Assembly (NCBI RefSeq): GCF_001667925.1
Contig: NZ_LZJR01000165.1
Location: 1 to 64,000 of the forward strand
Direction of reading: 5' to 3'
From: Mycobacterium sp. E2479
GTDB lineage: Bacteria > Actinomycetota > Actinomycetes > Mycobacteriales > Mycobacteriaceae
Length of the DNA stretch: 64,000 bases
In this document: piece by piece, positions 54,098-62,253 of the stretch
Numbering within the stretch: position 1 is the first letter of the stretch
Layout of the letters: every line of letters begins with the position of its first letter
Notes under the pieces: generated by a model
What the model was told of the DNA's origin: nothing
Database searches by the model: none
What the model saw: only the letters and a program-made list of their open reading frames with translations
Made by a program: the position numbers and the translations under genes

Positions 54098-55204
54098 GTG
54101 CCGAACCGACGCCGACGCAAGCTCTCAACAGCCATGAGCGCGGTTGCCGCCCTGGCAGTGGCGAGTCCTTGCGCATACTTCCTTGTCTATGAATCGACCG
54201 CCGACAACAAGGCGCCCGAGCATCACGAGTTCAAGCAAGCCGCGGTGATGAGCGATCTGCCGGGTGAGCTGATGGGCGCACTGTCGCAGGGCTTGTCGCA
54301 ATTCGGGATCAACCTGCCCCCGGTGCCCGCCTTGAGCGGGGGCGCCACCAGCACACCAGGTCTGGCCAGCCCCGGCCTGGGCACTCCAGGCCTCGGAAGC
54401 CCCAGTCTGGGGACCACGGGCCTGACCAATCCGGCCATGACCAGCCCCGGATTGACCAGCCCCGGTCTGACCAGCCCCGGATTGACGAGTCCCGGCTTGG
54501 CCAGCCCCGGTTTGACCAACCCCGGTGTGGCGCCCGTGACGCCCGGGCTCACCGCGCCCGGGGCGTTGCCGACCACCCCTGGTGCCGGCGTCGCGACCCC
54601 TGGCGCCGGGCTCAACCCTGCGCTTTCCAACCCCGGGCTGACCAGTCCGGCTGGGGTGACACCGGGCCTGGGTGGCCCGACGCTGTCGCCGAGCGAGGTG
54701 CCGATCGACTCTGGGGCCGGGTTGGACCCGGGCGTCGGTGGCACGTACCCGATCCTGGGCGACCCGTCCACCTTCGGTAACGCTTCGCCGATCGGCGGCG
54801 GCGGTACCGGCCTGGGCAGTGGCTCGGGCACTGGCGGCGGTGCCAGCGGCGGATTGGTCAACGACGTGATGCAGGCCGCCAACCAATTGGGCGCCGGCCA
54901 GGCGATCGACCTGCTCAAGGGCTTGGTCATGCCGGCCATCACCCAGGGCATGCATGGCGGCGCTGGCGCCGCGAGTGCCCTGCCTGGCGCCGCCGGTGCC
55001 CTGCCGGGTGCTGCGGGTGCCTTGCCGGGTGCGGCCGGTGCCCTGCCGGGTGCCGCGGGTGCCCTGCCGGGTGCCGCGGGTGCCCTGCCGGGTGCCGCGG
55101 GTGCCCTGCCGGGTGCCGCTGCGGGCGCCTTGCCCGCCGCCGCGGGTGCGGCCGGTGCACTGCCGGCGGCCGCCGGCGCGGTACCGGCACTGCCCCCGGT
55201 CTAG
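54098..55204 (+). CDS. erp: Exported repetitive protein Erp (PirG)
   Basis: 368-aa surface protein, collinear with M. tuberculosis Rv3810, a virulence-associated cell-envelope protein. N-terminal signal-like helix (MSAVAALAVASPCAYFLVY), conserved region (APEHHEFKQAAVMSDLPGELMGALSQ), then about a dozen PGLTS-type five-residue repeats (54355-54550), a Gly-rich hinge, and a C-terminal part made of tandem GALPGAA units (54970-55125). The last block replaces the Pro/Ala-rich tail of the M. tuberculosis protein. GTG start with GAGGAG upstream. A strong terminator follows. Confidence 0.95.
   Translation: MPNRRRRKLSTAMSAVAALAVASPCAYFLVYESTADNKAPEHHEFKQAAVMSDLPGELMGALSQGLSQFGINLPPVPALSGGATSTPGLASPGLGTPGLGSPSLGTTGLTNPAMTSPGLTSPGLTSPGLTSPGLASPGLTNPGVAPVTPGLTAPGALPTTPGAGVATPGAGLNPALSNPGLTSPAGVTPGLGGPTLSPSEVPIDSGAGLDPGVGGTYPILGDPSTFGNASPIGGGGTGLGSGSGTGGGASGGLVNDVMQAANQLGAGQAIDLLKGLVMPAITQGMHGGAGAASALPGAAGALPGAAGALPGAAGALPGAAGALPGAAGALPGAAGALPGAAAGALPAAAGAAGALPAAAGAVPALPPV
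54970..55125 (+). repeat. 21-bp tandem repeats in the 3' part of erp
   Basis: About seven 21-bp units encode GALPGAA. Four neighbouring units are nearly identical (GGTGCCGCGGGTGCCCTGCC) while the outer ones carry silent changes, which points to recent unit duplication. Copy number is likely to vary between strains. Confidence 0.9.
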
Positions 55205-55225
55205 TCCCTTTCAAACTCTCCACAA

Positions 55226-55256
55226 GACGGCACCGCAGATCTTCTGCGGTGCCGTC
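55226..55256 (+). terminator. Transcription terminator downstream of erp
   Basis: A perfect 14-bp stem with a 3-nt loop, 21 bp beyond the erp stop codon. It is followed by GATTTGTGG, a weak T-tract, as often seen in mycobacteria. Confidence 0.8.
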
Positions 55257-55319
55257 GATTTGTGGACATTGCGCAGCGCCCCGTTCGTGTCGTCTCATGG
55301 ATAACATTAGAAACACACG

Positions 55320-55325
55320 TAACAT
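55320..55325 (+). promoter_or_regulatory. Candidate -10 box for the PGRP/amidase gene
   Basis: TAACAT ends 6 nt before the GTG at 55332. The same hexamer also occurs at 55302-55307, 18 bp upstream. Confidence 0.5.
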
Positions 55326-55331
55326 CAGCTG

Positions 55332-56972
55332 GTGCCTCGCAGTCGTGCGCCGACGATGTTGCTCACCGCCATGGCGGCGACCGTCGTCCTCGTCTCGTGG
55401 GTGGCGGACACGACACGCGACCGTGGCACCGCCAGCCCGTCGCCGTCGCGCGGCACCCAACTCGTCGAGCAGCCGCTCATCGGGCTCGGCGCGGGCGTCA
55501 CCGTTCGTGAAATCGGTCAGGCCACCCCGTTCTCCTTGGTCGCCCTGACCGGCGACCTGGCCGGCACGTCGACCCGCGTGCGCGCGAAGCGCCCCGACGG
55601 GTCGTGGGGGCGCTGGTATCAGACCGAGTACGAAACCGCGGCACCCGACCCGGATCAGCACAGCGGGGCGACAGAGGGACCCCGCGGAACCGATCCGGTG
55701 TTCGTCGGCACCACCACCACCGTCCAGATCGCGGTCACCCGTCCGCTCGGCGCGACAGTGACCCAGGCGCTCCCGCCGGTGGCGCCAAGCGCGAAGACCG
55801 ACCTGGGCTACAAACCGGCATCCAGGGAGCAGCCCTTCGGGCAGAACATCTCGGCAGTGCTCATCTCCCCACCGCAGGCGCCGGTCGAAAAGCATTGGAC
55901 ACCACCGGCCGGAGTCTTGATGCCCGGCCAGGCTCCCCCCATCATCAGCCGAGCCGACTGGGGCGCCGACGAGTCGCTGCGATGCGGTACCCCGCAGTAC
56001 GACAACGGGATTCGCGCCGCAGTGGTCCACCACACCGCGGGCAGCAATGACTATTCGCCGCTTGAATCAGCCGGGATCGTCAAAGCCATTTACACCTACC
56101 ACAGCAAGACGCTGGGCTGGTGTGACATCGCCTACAACGCGCTGGTCGACAAGTACGGCCAGGTGTTCGAGGGCAGCGCGGGCGGCCTCACCAAGGCGGT
56201 CGAGGCCTTCCACACCGGCGGATTCAACCGCAACACCTGGGGTGTGGCAATGATCGGCAACTTCGACGACGCGCCCCCTACCCCGATCCAGCTCAGAAAC
56301 ATAGGCCGGCTGCTCGGCTGGCGGCTGGGCCTGGACGGCGTCGACCCCAAGGGCACGGTGCAACTGGAGTCAGCCGGCAGCCACTACACGACTTTTCCAA
56401 CCGGCTCCATCGCGACGCTGCCGACCATCTTCACCCACCGCGACGTCGGGAACACCGATTGCCCAGGCAATGGCGCCTATGCGCTGATGGACGAAATACG
56501 TGATATCGCTTCGCATGTCAACGATCCGCCCGAAGAATTGCTCCAGGCATTGCGGGGCGGTGCGATCTATGACCACTGGCAAGCGATCGGCGGAATGAAC
56601 AGCGTGCTGGGAGCACCGACCTCGCCGGAAGACGACGCGGAAGGCGATGCCCGCTTCGTCACCTTTGCTCGCGGTGCGATGTACTGGTCGCCGGTGACGG
56701 GCGCCCAGCCGGTCACCGGCGCCATCTACGAAGCATGGGCCTCACAGAGTTACGAACGTGGCCCGCTCGGATTGCCGACCAGCGCGGAAATCCAACAGCC
56801 GCTGCAGATTACGCAGAATTTCCAGCACGGCACGCTGAACTATGAACGGCTGACCGGAAACGTCACCGAGGTGGTGGACGGAATCACGGTTCCGCTGACG
56901 ACCGAATCGCCAAGCGGCCCAACGGTGCCGGCCGAGCACTTCTCGCCGCCGTCGCATCCGACGCCCACCTGA
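55332..56972 (+). CDS. Exported N-acetylmuramoyl-L-alanine amidase (PGRP) with LGFP repeats (Rv3811-like)
   Basis: 546-aa protein, collinear with M. tuberculosis Rv3811 (539 aa). An N-terminal signal-like helix (LLTAMAATVVLVSWVA) is followed by a beta-rich domain (about 40-200), then a PGRP/amidase_2 domain (about 205-385) beginning IISRADWGADESLRC. Zinc ligands H233 (in VVHHTAG), H369 (THRDVG) and C377 (NTDCPG) are all present, so it should be an active amidase that cuts the peptide from muramic acid. The C-terminus has LGFP-type repeats (WQAIGGMNSVLGAPTS and ERGPLGLPTS), which anchor proteins to the arabinogalactan layer. It starts 75 bp after the erp terminator. Confidence 0.92.
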   Translation: MPRSRAPTMLLTAMAATVVLVSWVADTTRDRGTASPSPSRGTQLVEQPLIGLGAGVTVREIGQATPFSLVALTGDLAGTSTRVRAKRPDGSWGRWYQTEYETAAPDPDQHSGATEGPRGTDPVFVGTTTTVQIAVTRPLGATVTQALPPVAPSAKTDLGYKPASREQPFGQNISAVLISPPQAPVEKHWTPPAGVLMPGQAPPIISRADWGADESLRCGTPQYDNGIRAAVVHHTAGSNDYSPLESAGIVKAIYTYHSKTLGWCDIAYNALVDKYGQVFEGSAGGLTKAVEAFHTGGFNRNTWGVAMIGNFDDAPPTPIQLRNIGRLLGWRLGLDGVDPKGTVQLESAGSHYTTFPTGSIATLPTIFTHRDVGNTDCPGNGAYALMDEIRDIASHVNDPPEELLQALRGGAIYDHWQAIGGMNSVLGAPTSPEDDAEGDARFVTFARGAMYWSPVTGAQPVTGAIYEAWASQSYERGPLGLPTSAEIQQPLQITQNFQHGTLNYERLTGNVTEVVDGITVPLTTESPSGPTVPAEHFSPPSHPTPT

Positions 56973-57024
56973 CCGATGGCGACAATCTCCTCGCGTCGCG
57001 GCGCGGTGCGCGTCTTTCGCGCCG

Positions 57025-57840
57025 CTAGAGCCACCAGCGTTCCAGCACCCGGCCCACCCCGTCGTCGTTGTTGGCGGTGGTGATCTCGTCGGCGGCCGCC
57101 TGCACGTCGGGATGGGCGTTGCCCATCGCCACGCCATGTCCGGCCCACCGCAGCATCGGCAGGTCGTTCGGCATGTCGCCGAACGCCACCACCTCCTCGG
57201 GTGCGATCCTGCGCGGTCGTGCGATCTCGTCGACGCCGGTCGCCTTGCTGGTCCCGGGCGGCACGACCTCGATCAGGCCGTTGTTGGTGGAGTAGGTGAT
57301 GTCGGCCTCGAACCCGACGTGCTTGGCCAGTTCGGCCGCCATGTCGGAGCTGCGCGCTCCGGCACGGCGAATGAGCAGCTTGATCGCCGGGGCGCTGAGC
57401 AGATCCTGGATCGACACCTCGGTGTTGTCCGGGTTCAGCCAGGCATGCTCGTAACCCGGCGAGCTGACGAACTGCGGCGTCGCCGTGTCATGGGCGCTTT
57501 CACCGATACGCTCGACGGCCAACCCGGCACCGGGGATGACACTGGTGGCCAGCTCGGCCAACTCGGCCAGGGTGTCGACGGGAAGGGTGCGGGTGGATAT
57601 CACCCGATCCGTCGCGGCGTCGTAGATGACGGCGCCGTTGGCGCACACCGAGATCGGCGCGAAACCCAGCGCGTCGACGACGGGACGTATCCAGCGCGGC
57701 GGGCGGCCGGTCGCCACCACGAACTGCGCACCGCCGGCTACCGCGGCGCGGACGGCGTCGCGGGTGCGCGGCGAGATCTTCTCGTCGTCGTCGAACAGGG
57801 TGCCGTCGACGTCGCAGGCGATGAGCGCCGGCAGCGTCAT
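57025..57840 (-). CDS. HAD-superfamily phosphatase, Cof type IIB (Rv3813c-like)
   Basis: 271-aa haloacid dehalogenase-family hydrolase, collinear with M. tuberculosis Rv3813c (273 aa). Motif I is D10-V-D12-G-T, motif II is VVATGRPP, motif III lysine lies in IKLLIRR and GTSKATGVDEIA, and motif IV is VVAFGDMPNDLPMLRWAG. The large C2B cap follows motif II. Such enzymes dephosphorylate small molecules such as sugar phosphates or FMN. PE_PGRS62, which sits upstream in M. tuberculosis, is absent here. It is convergent with the amidase gene. Confidence 0.93.
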   Translation of the reverse strand: MTLPALIACDVDGTLFDDDEKISPRTRDAVRAAVAGGAQFVVATGRPPRWIRPVVDALGFAPISVCANGAVIYDAATDRVISTRTLPVDTLAELAELATSVIPGAGLAVERIGESAHDTATPQFVSSPGYEHAWLNPDNTEVSIQDLLSAPAIKLLIRRAGARSSDMAAELAKHVGFEADITYSTNNGLIEVVPPGTSKATGVDEIARPRRIAPEEVVAFGDMPNDLPMLRWAGHGVAMGNAHPDVQAAADEITTANNDDGVGRVLERWWL

Positions 57841-57874
57841 CGAAACCGCCCGCGTTGGCAGCTGACCGGACCCC

Positions 57875-58660
57875 TCAATGTTTCCCGCTCTGCGTCTGCC
57901 CCGGTCGCGTCACACCGTCGGTTCCGTATTTCTGCATCCGCTCCCGCAACTCCGACAACCGGATGGCCCGGGAATCCTCTTGGGTGGGCGCGCTGCCGCC
58001 CAGCCGACGCGGCACCCAGAATTCGTCTTTCGGGTGCGGATATTCCTCCTGCACCCGATACAGCAGGTCATTCATCGCCGAGCGCAACAGCGCGTTGAGT
58101 TGCTCAGGCGTGCCCCGTGGTGCCAATGGCTGACCGGCCGCCACGGTGATCGGAACCTTGTTGCGAAACACCTTCTTGGGATGGTCCTTCGGCCAAATCC
58201 GATGAGCACCCCACACCACGATCGGAACGACCGGCACCTGAGCGTCCAGCGCCATGCGCGCCGCCCCGGTCTTGAACTCCCGCAGTTCGAAACTGCGACT
58301 GATGGTGGCCTCGGGATGCATCCCGATCAACTCCCCGGCGCGCATGCGTTGCACCGCCACATCAAGGGCGTCGTGTCCCGACCTCCGATCCACCGGGATC
58401 AGCCGGGCGTGGTTGATGACGTAGTTGACGGCCTTCACGTCGGCCATTTCCGCCTTGATCATGAAGTAGGCGCGCCGGTGACGTTCCCGGACGGCCATCA
58501 GCGTCGGCAGCCAGTCCAGGTAGCTGGTGTGGTTCTGGGCGAGCAAGGCGCCGCCGCGCGCGGGGATGTTCTGCAGGCCGTGATACGTGAACTTGGTGCC
58601 CTGCATCGCGACCATCGGCGGGACGATCCATTCCGCCAGCCGGTAGAACCCCTCGGGCAT
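57875..58660 (-). CDS. PlsC-like 1-acylglycerol-3-phosphate acyltransferase (Rv3814c-like)
   Basis: 261-aa PlsC-family acyltransferase, same length as M. tuberculosis Rv3814c. Motif I NHTSYLDW (the H-x4-D catalytic pair), motif III PEATISRSF, and motif IV VPIVVWG with DHPKKVFRNKVPI are all conserved. It would transfer acyl chains to a lysophospholipid or related lipid at the membrane. The ATG at 58660 has GAAGGAGA upstream; a 43-codon upstream extension was rejected because it overlaps the neighbour. First of three tandem paralogues on the strand's 3' side. Confidence 0.92.
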   Translation of the reverse strand: MPEGFYRLAEWIVPPMVAMQGTKFTYHGLQNIPARGGALLAQNHTSYLDWLPTLMAVRERHRRAYFMIKAEMADVKAVNYVINHARLIPVDRRSGHDALDVAVQRMRAGELIGMHPEATISRSFELREFKTGAARMALDAQVPVVPIVVWGAHRIWPKDHPKKVFRNKVPITVAAGQPLAPRGTPEQLNALLRSAMNDLLYRVQEEYPHPKDEFWVPRRLGGSAPTQEDSRAIRLSELRERMQKYGTDGVTRPGQTQSGKH

Positions 58661-58674
58661 GTCTTCTCCTTCGC

Positions 58675-59430
58675 CTACTGCGGCGGATGCCCGGCCCGTT
58701 TGGCCGACCGAGCCGCCGCCTCGGTGGCCTCTATCCGAGCGGCCTCGGCCGGGGTCGGCGCTGCGCCGCCCAGTCGGCGCGGCATCCAATACGCTCCGGG
58801 TTCGCCCGGATAGTGCTCTTGCGCCCGGTGCAACAAGGTGGTCATCGCGTCGCGCAGGGCAGCGTCGGTCTGCGCGATGTTTTCGTGCGCGCGTAACGGC
58901 GCGCCCACCTGCACAGTAATGGGTATCTTCGCGCGGCCCACATTCCGTGGGTGATCCTTGGTCCAGATTCGCTGCGCGCCCCAGACGACCACGGGCACGA
59001 TCGGGACGTCCGCTTCGACCGCCATCCGCGCGGCGCCGGACTTGAACTCCTTGAGTTCGAAGCTGCGGCTGATCGTGGCCTCCGGATAGACCCCCACCAG
59101 CTCACCTTCGCGTAATCGCTGCACCGCCACCGCGTACGCACCCGCTCCGGCGCCACGGTCCACCGGGATGGTGCGGGTGTGCCTGATCAGGAAATTGACC
59201 GGTTTGACCTGCTGCATCTCGGCTTTGATCATGAACCTCAGGCGGCGCCCCCTGCGGTGCACGGCGAGCGCGGCGGGCAGGAAGTCGACGTAGCTGGTGT
59301 GGTTGATCGCCACCACGGCGCCGCCCCGCTCCGGGATCTGCTCCACGCCGCTGTAGGTGATCTTGGTGCCGGTGGCCTTCACCACGAATTGAGCCAGGAG
59401 CTCCAAAGCGCGGAAGGTCGGCTCCACCAT
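58675..59430 (-). CDS. PlsC-like acyltransferase, second of three paralogues (Rv3815c-like)
   Basis: 251 aa, same length as M. tuberculosis Rv3815c. The H-x4-D motif NHTSYVDF, YPEATISRSFELKEFKSGAARMA and VPVVVWGAQRIWTKDHPRNV match its two neighbours closely. The C-terminus ends in an Ala/Glu-rich helix. It begins 6 bp after the third paralogue and ends 14 bp before the first, so the three are one operon. Acyl donor and acceptor are unknown. Confidence 0.92.
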   Translation of the reverse strand: MVEPTFRALELLAQFVVKATGTKITYSGVEQIPERGGAVVAINHTSYVDFLPAALAVHRRGRRLRFMIKAEMQQVKPVNFLIRHTRTIPVDRGAGAGAYAVAVQRLREGELVGVYPEATISRSFELKEFKSGAARMAVEADVPIVPVVVWGAQRIWTKDHPRNVGRAKIPITVQVGAPLRAHENIAQTDAALRDAMTTLLHRAQEHYPGEPGAYWMPRRLGGAAPTPAEAARIEATEAAARSAKRAGHPPQ

Positions 59431-59436
59431 CGATTG

Positions 59437-60204
59437 CTACTCCGCGGCCCCTGCGGACCGGGCCCGCCGAGCCGCCCGGGCGGCCGCTTCCTCGGCCTCC
59501 AGCTGGGCCGCTTCCGCCAGGGACGGCGCGCCTCCGCCCAACCGGTGTGGCACCCAGAACTCGCCGGCCGGGTGCGGCCCGTACAGTTCCTGCGCGCGCT
59601 CCAGCAGATGCTGCATGCGGGAATGCAGCAACCCTTTGAGTTCCTCGATGCCCAACGTCGGCTCGATCGGCTCGCCGACCAACACCACGATCGGAACCTT
59701 CGGGCGCCACAGCTTCTTCGGGTGATCCTTGGTCCAGATCCGCTGGGCACCCCAGACGATGTGCGGAACGATGGGCACCCCGGCCTCGACGGCCATCCGG
59801 GCGGCCCCCGACTTGAATTCCTTGATCTCGAAACTGCGGCTGATCGTGGCTTCGGGGTAGACGCCCACCAGCTCGCCGTCCTTGAGGTTCCGGACCGCGG
59901 CCTCGAAGGAGGCCGCGCCATCTTGCCGATTCACCGAGATGTGCCGCAGGCTGCGCATGATGGGCCCGGTGATCTTGTGGTCGAACACCTCCTGCTTGGC
60001 CATGAACCGCACCTTGCGGCCCAGGCCCTGCTTGTAGGCCGGCAATCCCGCGAAGGTGAAGTCCAGGTAGCCGGTGTGGTTGATCGCGATCACCGCGCCC
60101 CCGCTTTTCGGCAGGTTCTCGGCACCCGCGATCGTGATTTTCAGACCCTGGAGGCGCCACACCAGGCGGGCAAGCTGAATGACAGTCCCGTAAACCGGTT
60201 CCAC
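59437..60204 (-). CDS. PlsC-like acyltransferase, third of three paralogues (Rv3816c-like)
   Basis: 255 aa, collinear with M. tuberculosis Rv3816c. Motifs NHTGYLDF, YPEATISRSFEIKEFKSGAARMA and VPHIVWGAQRIWTKDHPKK. GTG start; a TAGGCT box lies 8 nt upstream on its strand. It is the promoter-proximal gene of the three and divergent from the Rieske gene. The Ala-rich C-terminal helix (EAAQLEAEEAAARAARRAR) is shared with the second paralogue, so those two are the closest pair. Confidence 0.92.
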   Translation of the reverse strand: MEPVYGTVIQLARLVWRLQGLKITIAGAENLPKSGGAVIAINHTGYLDFTFAGLPAYKQGLGRKVRFMAKQEVFDHKITGPIMRSLRHISVNRQDGAASFEAAVRNLKDGELVGVYPEATISRSFEIKEFKSGAARMAVEAGVPIVPHIVWGAQRIWTKDHPKKLWRPKVPIVVLVGEPIEPTLGIEELKGLLHSRMQHLLERAQELYGPHPAGEFWVPHRLGGGAPSLAEAAQLEAEEAAARAARRARSAGAAE

Positions 60205-60356
60205 AGCACTTGAGCCTAATGCTCCCTGCCGTGCCCCGTCACCGGACGGCGGCGACCGGCCGAGGGTGCCGGCTCGCGCTAAGCTCGGGGGCTGAAAAAG
60301 CCGTCATCCCCGGCCGAGGCCGTCACCGGCCTTCTACCGGCCCCAGGAAGGTATCA

Positions 60357-61907
60357 GTGCACGTCACCAGCGTCGGCCACGCCGGATTTCTGATCCAGAC
60401 CCAAGCGGGCAGCATCCTTTGCGACCCCTGGGTCAATCCCGCGTACTTCGCGTCCTGGTTCCCGTTTCCGGACAACAGCACCCTGGACTGGGACGACCTG
60501 GGTGACTGCGACTACCTATATGTGTCACACCTGCACAGGGACCACTTCGACGCGAAGAATCTGGCCGAACACGTCAACAAGGACGCGGTGGTGTTGCTGC
60601 CGGACTTCCCGGTGCCTGATCTGCGAAATGAGTTGGAGAAGCTCGGTTTTCACCGGTTCTTCGAGACCAGCGACTCGGTCAAGCACCGGCTCAGCGGTCC
60701 TAAGGGCGAGCTCGACGTCATGATCATCGCCCTGCGGGCACCCGCCGACGGCCCGATCGGTGACTCGGCGCTGCTGGTTTCCGACGGCGCGACAACGGTT
60801 TTCAACATGAATGACGCGCGGCCGGTGGACCTGGATGTGCTGAAGTCCCAGTTCGGGCACATCGATGTGCACCTGCTGCAGTACTCCGGGGCCATCTGGT
60901 ACCCGATGGTCTACGACATGCCGGCCCGTGCCAAGGAGTCGTTCGGCGTCCAGAAGCGGCAACGGCAGATGGACCGCGCCCGCCAGTACCTGGCCCAGGT
61001 CGGGGCGACGTGGGTGGTCCCGTCCGCGGGACCGCCGTGCTTTCTGGATCCAGAGCTGCGCGGCCTCAACGACGACCACGGCGATCCGGCCAACATCTTC
61101 CCCGATCAGATGGTGTTTTTGGAGCAGATGCGCAGGCACGGCCACGACGGCGGGCTGCTGATGATCCCGGGATCGACCGCCGATTTCACCGGCTCCACCC
61201 TGCACTCGCTGACCCATCCGCTGCCCACCGACCAGGTCGAGGCCATCTTCACCACCGGCAAGGCCGACTACATCGCCGAGTACGCCGAGCGGATGGCGCC
61301 GGTCATCGCCGCCGAGCGGGCGAGCTGGGCGCCCGCGAGCGGGGAGCCGCTGCTGGAACCGCTGCGCGCCCTCTTCGAGCCGATCATGTCGCAAAGCGAC
61401 GAGATCTGCGACGGCATCGGCTACCCCGTCGAGTTGGTACTCGGACCGGAGACCGTAATCTTGGACTTCCCGAAAAGAGCTGTGCGGGAGCGGATTCCGG
61501 ACGAGAAGGTGCGTTATGGGTTCGCGATAGCACCGGAGCTGGTCCGCACTGTGCTGCGCGACGGCGAGCCGGACTGGGTCAACACCATCTTTTTGTCGAC
61601 CCGTTTCCGGGCCTGGCGAGTCGGCGGCTACAACGAGTACCTCTACACGTTCTTCAAGTGCCTGACCGACGAACGGATCGCGTACGCCGACGGCTGGTTC
61701 GCCGAGACTCACGACGACTCGGCCTCGGTAACGCTGGACGGCTGGGAGATTCAGCGCCGCTGCCCACACCTCAAGGCCGACCTGTCGAAGTTCGGCGTGG
61801 TCGACGGAAACACGTTGACCTGCAACCTGCATGGGTGGCAGTGGCGGCTGGACGACGGGCGCTGCCTGACCGCAAAAGGCCACCAACTGCGGAGTTCGCG
61901 GGCGTGA
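60357..61907 (+). CDS. Rieske [2Fe-2S] protein with metallo-beta-lactamase-fold domain (Rv3818-like)
   Basis: 516 aa, same length as M. tuberculosis Rv3818. The N-terminal half is a metallo-beta-lactamase/UlaG-like fold with metal motif H58-L-H60-R-D62-H63 and a further conserved NMNDARPVD. A C-terminal Rieske domain has C469-P-H471 and C489-N-L-H492 (CxH-17-CxxH) for a [2Fe-2S] cluster. This arrangement resembles CMP-Neu5Ac hydroxylase. It probably performs an oxygenation, but the substrate is unknown. GTG start with AGGAAGG upstream. Its stop overlaps the GTG start of the next gene (GTGA). Confidence 0.92.
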   Translation: MHVTSVGHAGFLIQTQAGSILCDPWVNPAYFASWFPFPDNSTLDWDDLGDCDYLYVSHLHRDHFDAKNLAEHVNKDAVVLLPDFPVPDLRNELEKLGFHRFFETSDSVKHRLSGPKGELDVMIIALRAPADGPIGDSALLVSDGATTVFNMNDARPVDLDVLKSQFGHIDVHLLQYSGAIWYPMVYDMPARAKESFGVQKRQRQMDRARQYLAQVGATWVVPSAGPPCFLDPELRGLNDDHGDPANIFPDQMVFLEQMRRHGHDGGLLMIPGSTADFTGSTLHSLTHPLPTDQVEAIFTTGKADYIAEYAERMAPVIAAERASWAPASGEPLLEPLRALFEPIMSQSDEICDGIGYPVELVLGPETVILDFPKRAVRERIPDEKVRYGFAIAPELVRTVLRDGEPDWVNTIFLSTRFRAWRVGGYNEYLYTFFKCLTDERIAYADGWFAETHDDSASVTLDGWEIQRRCPHLKADLSKFGVVDGNTLTCNLHGWQWRLDDGRCLTAKGHQLRSSRA

Positions 61908-62245
61908 ACGACTCTTGCGGCACCTACGACGATGGCCTGGTCCAGCTGGACCGCGCGGCGATCACGTTGCGCCGCTATCATTTTCCTTCGGGCACATCGA
62001 AGGTGATCGCGCTCGAGGAGATTCGCGGATACAAAGCCGAAAACCTGGGGCTCTTCACCCAGCGGTTCCGGATATGGGGCAGCTCGGATTTTCGTCGCTG
62101 GCTGCCGCTGGACATCGGCAGGCCGTTGAAATCGAAGCTGATCACGCTGGACGTGCCGGGCACACGGCCCTCGCCCGCGTTCACTCCGGCGCGTCCCGAC
62201 GAGTTCACCGCCCTGTTGGATGATCTGCTGGGACGGCGCCGGTAG
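61904..62245 (+). CDS. Small conserved partner of the Rieske protein (Rv3819-like)
   Basis: 113-aa protein, collinear with M. tuberculosis Rv3819 (111 aa). It looks like a small beta-rich domain: RAAITLRRYHFPSGTSKVIALEEIRGYKAE, IWGSSDFRRWLPLDIGRP, with no cysteine cluster. Its start codon overlaps the Rieske gene stop, and the pair is retained together, so the product is probably its partner. No function known. Confidence 0.85.
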   Translation: MNDSCGTYDDGLVQLDRAAITLRRYHFPSGTSKVIALEEIRGYKAENLGLFTQRFRIWGSSDFRRWLPLDIGRPLKSKLITLDVPGTRPSPAFTPARPDEFTALLDDLLGRRR

Positions 62246-62253
62246 GACGTCTG

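Noticed and set aside
54125..54955. 276-aa minus-strand frame opposite erp
   Set aside because: Its Gly/Gln/Ala-rich sequence is a by-product of the erp repeats on the other strand.
61010..61903. Long extension of the Rv3819-like protein inside the Rieske gene
   Set aside because: It is an out-of-frame shadow of a well-supported gene; the GTGA overlap defines the start.
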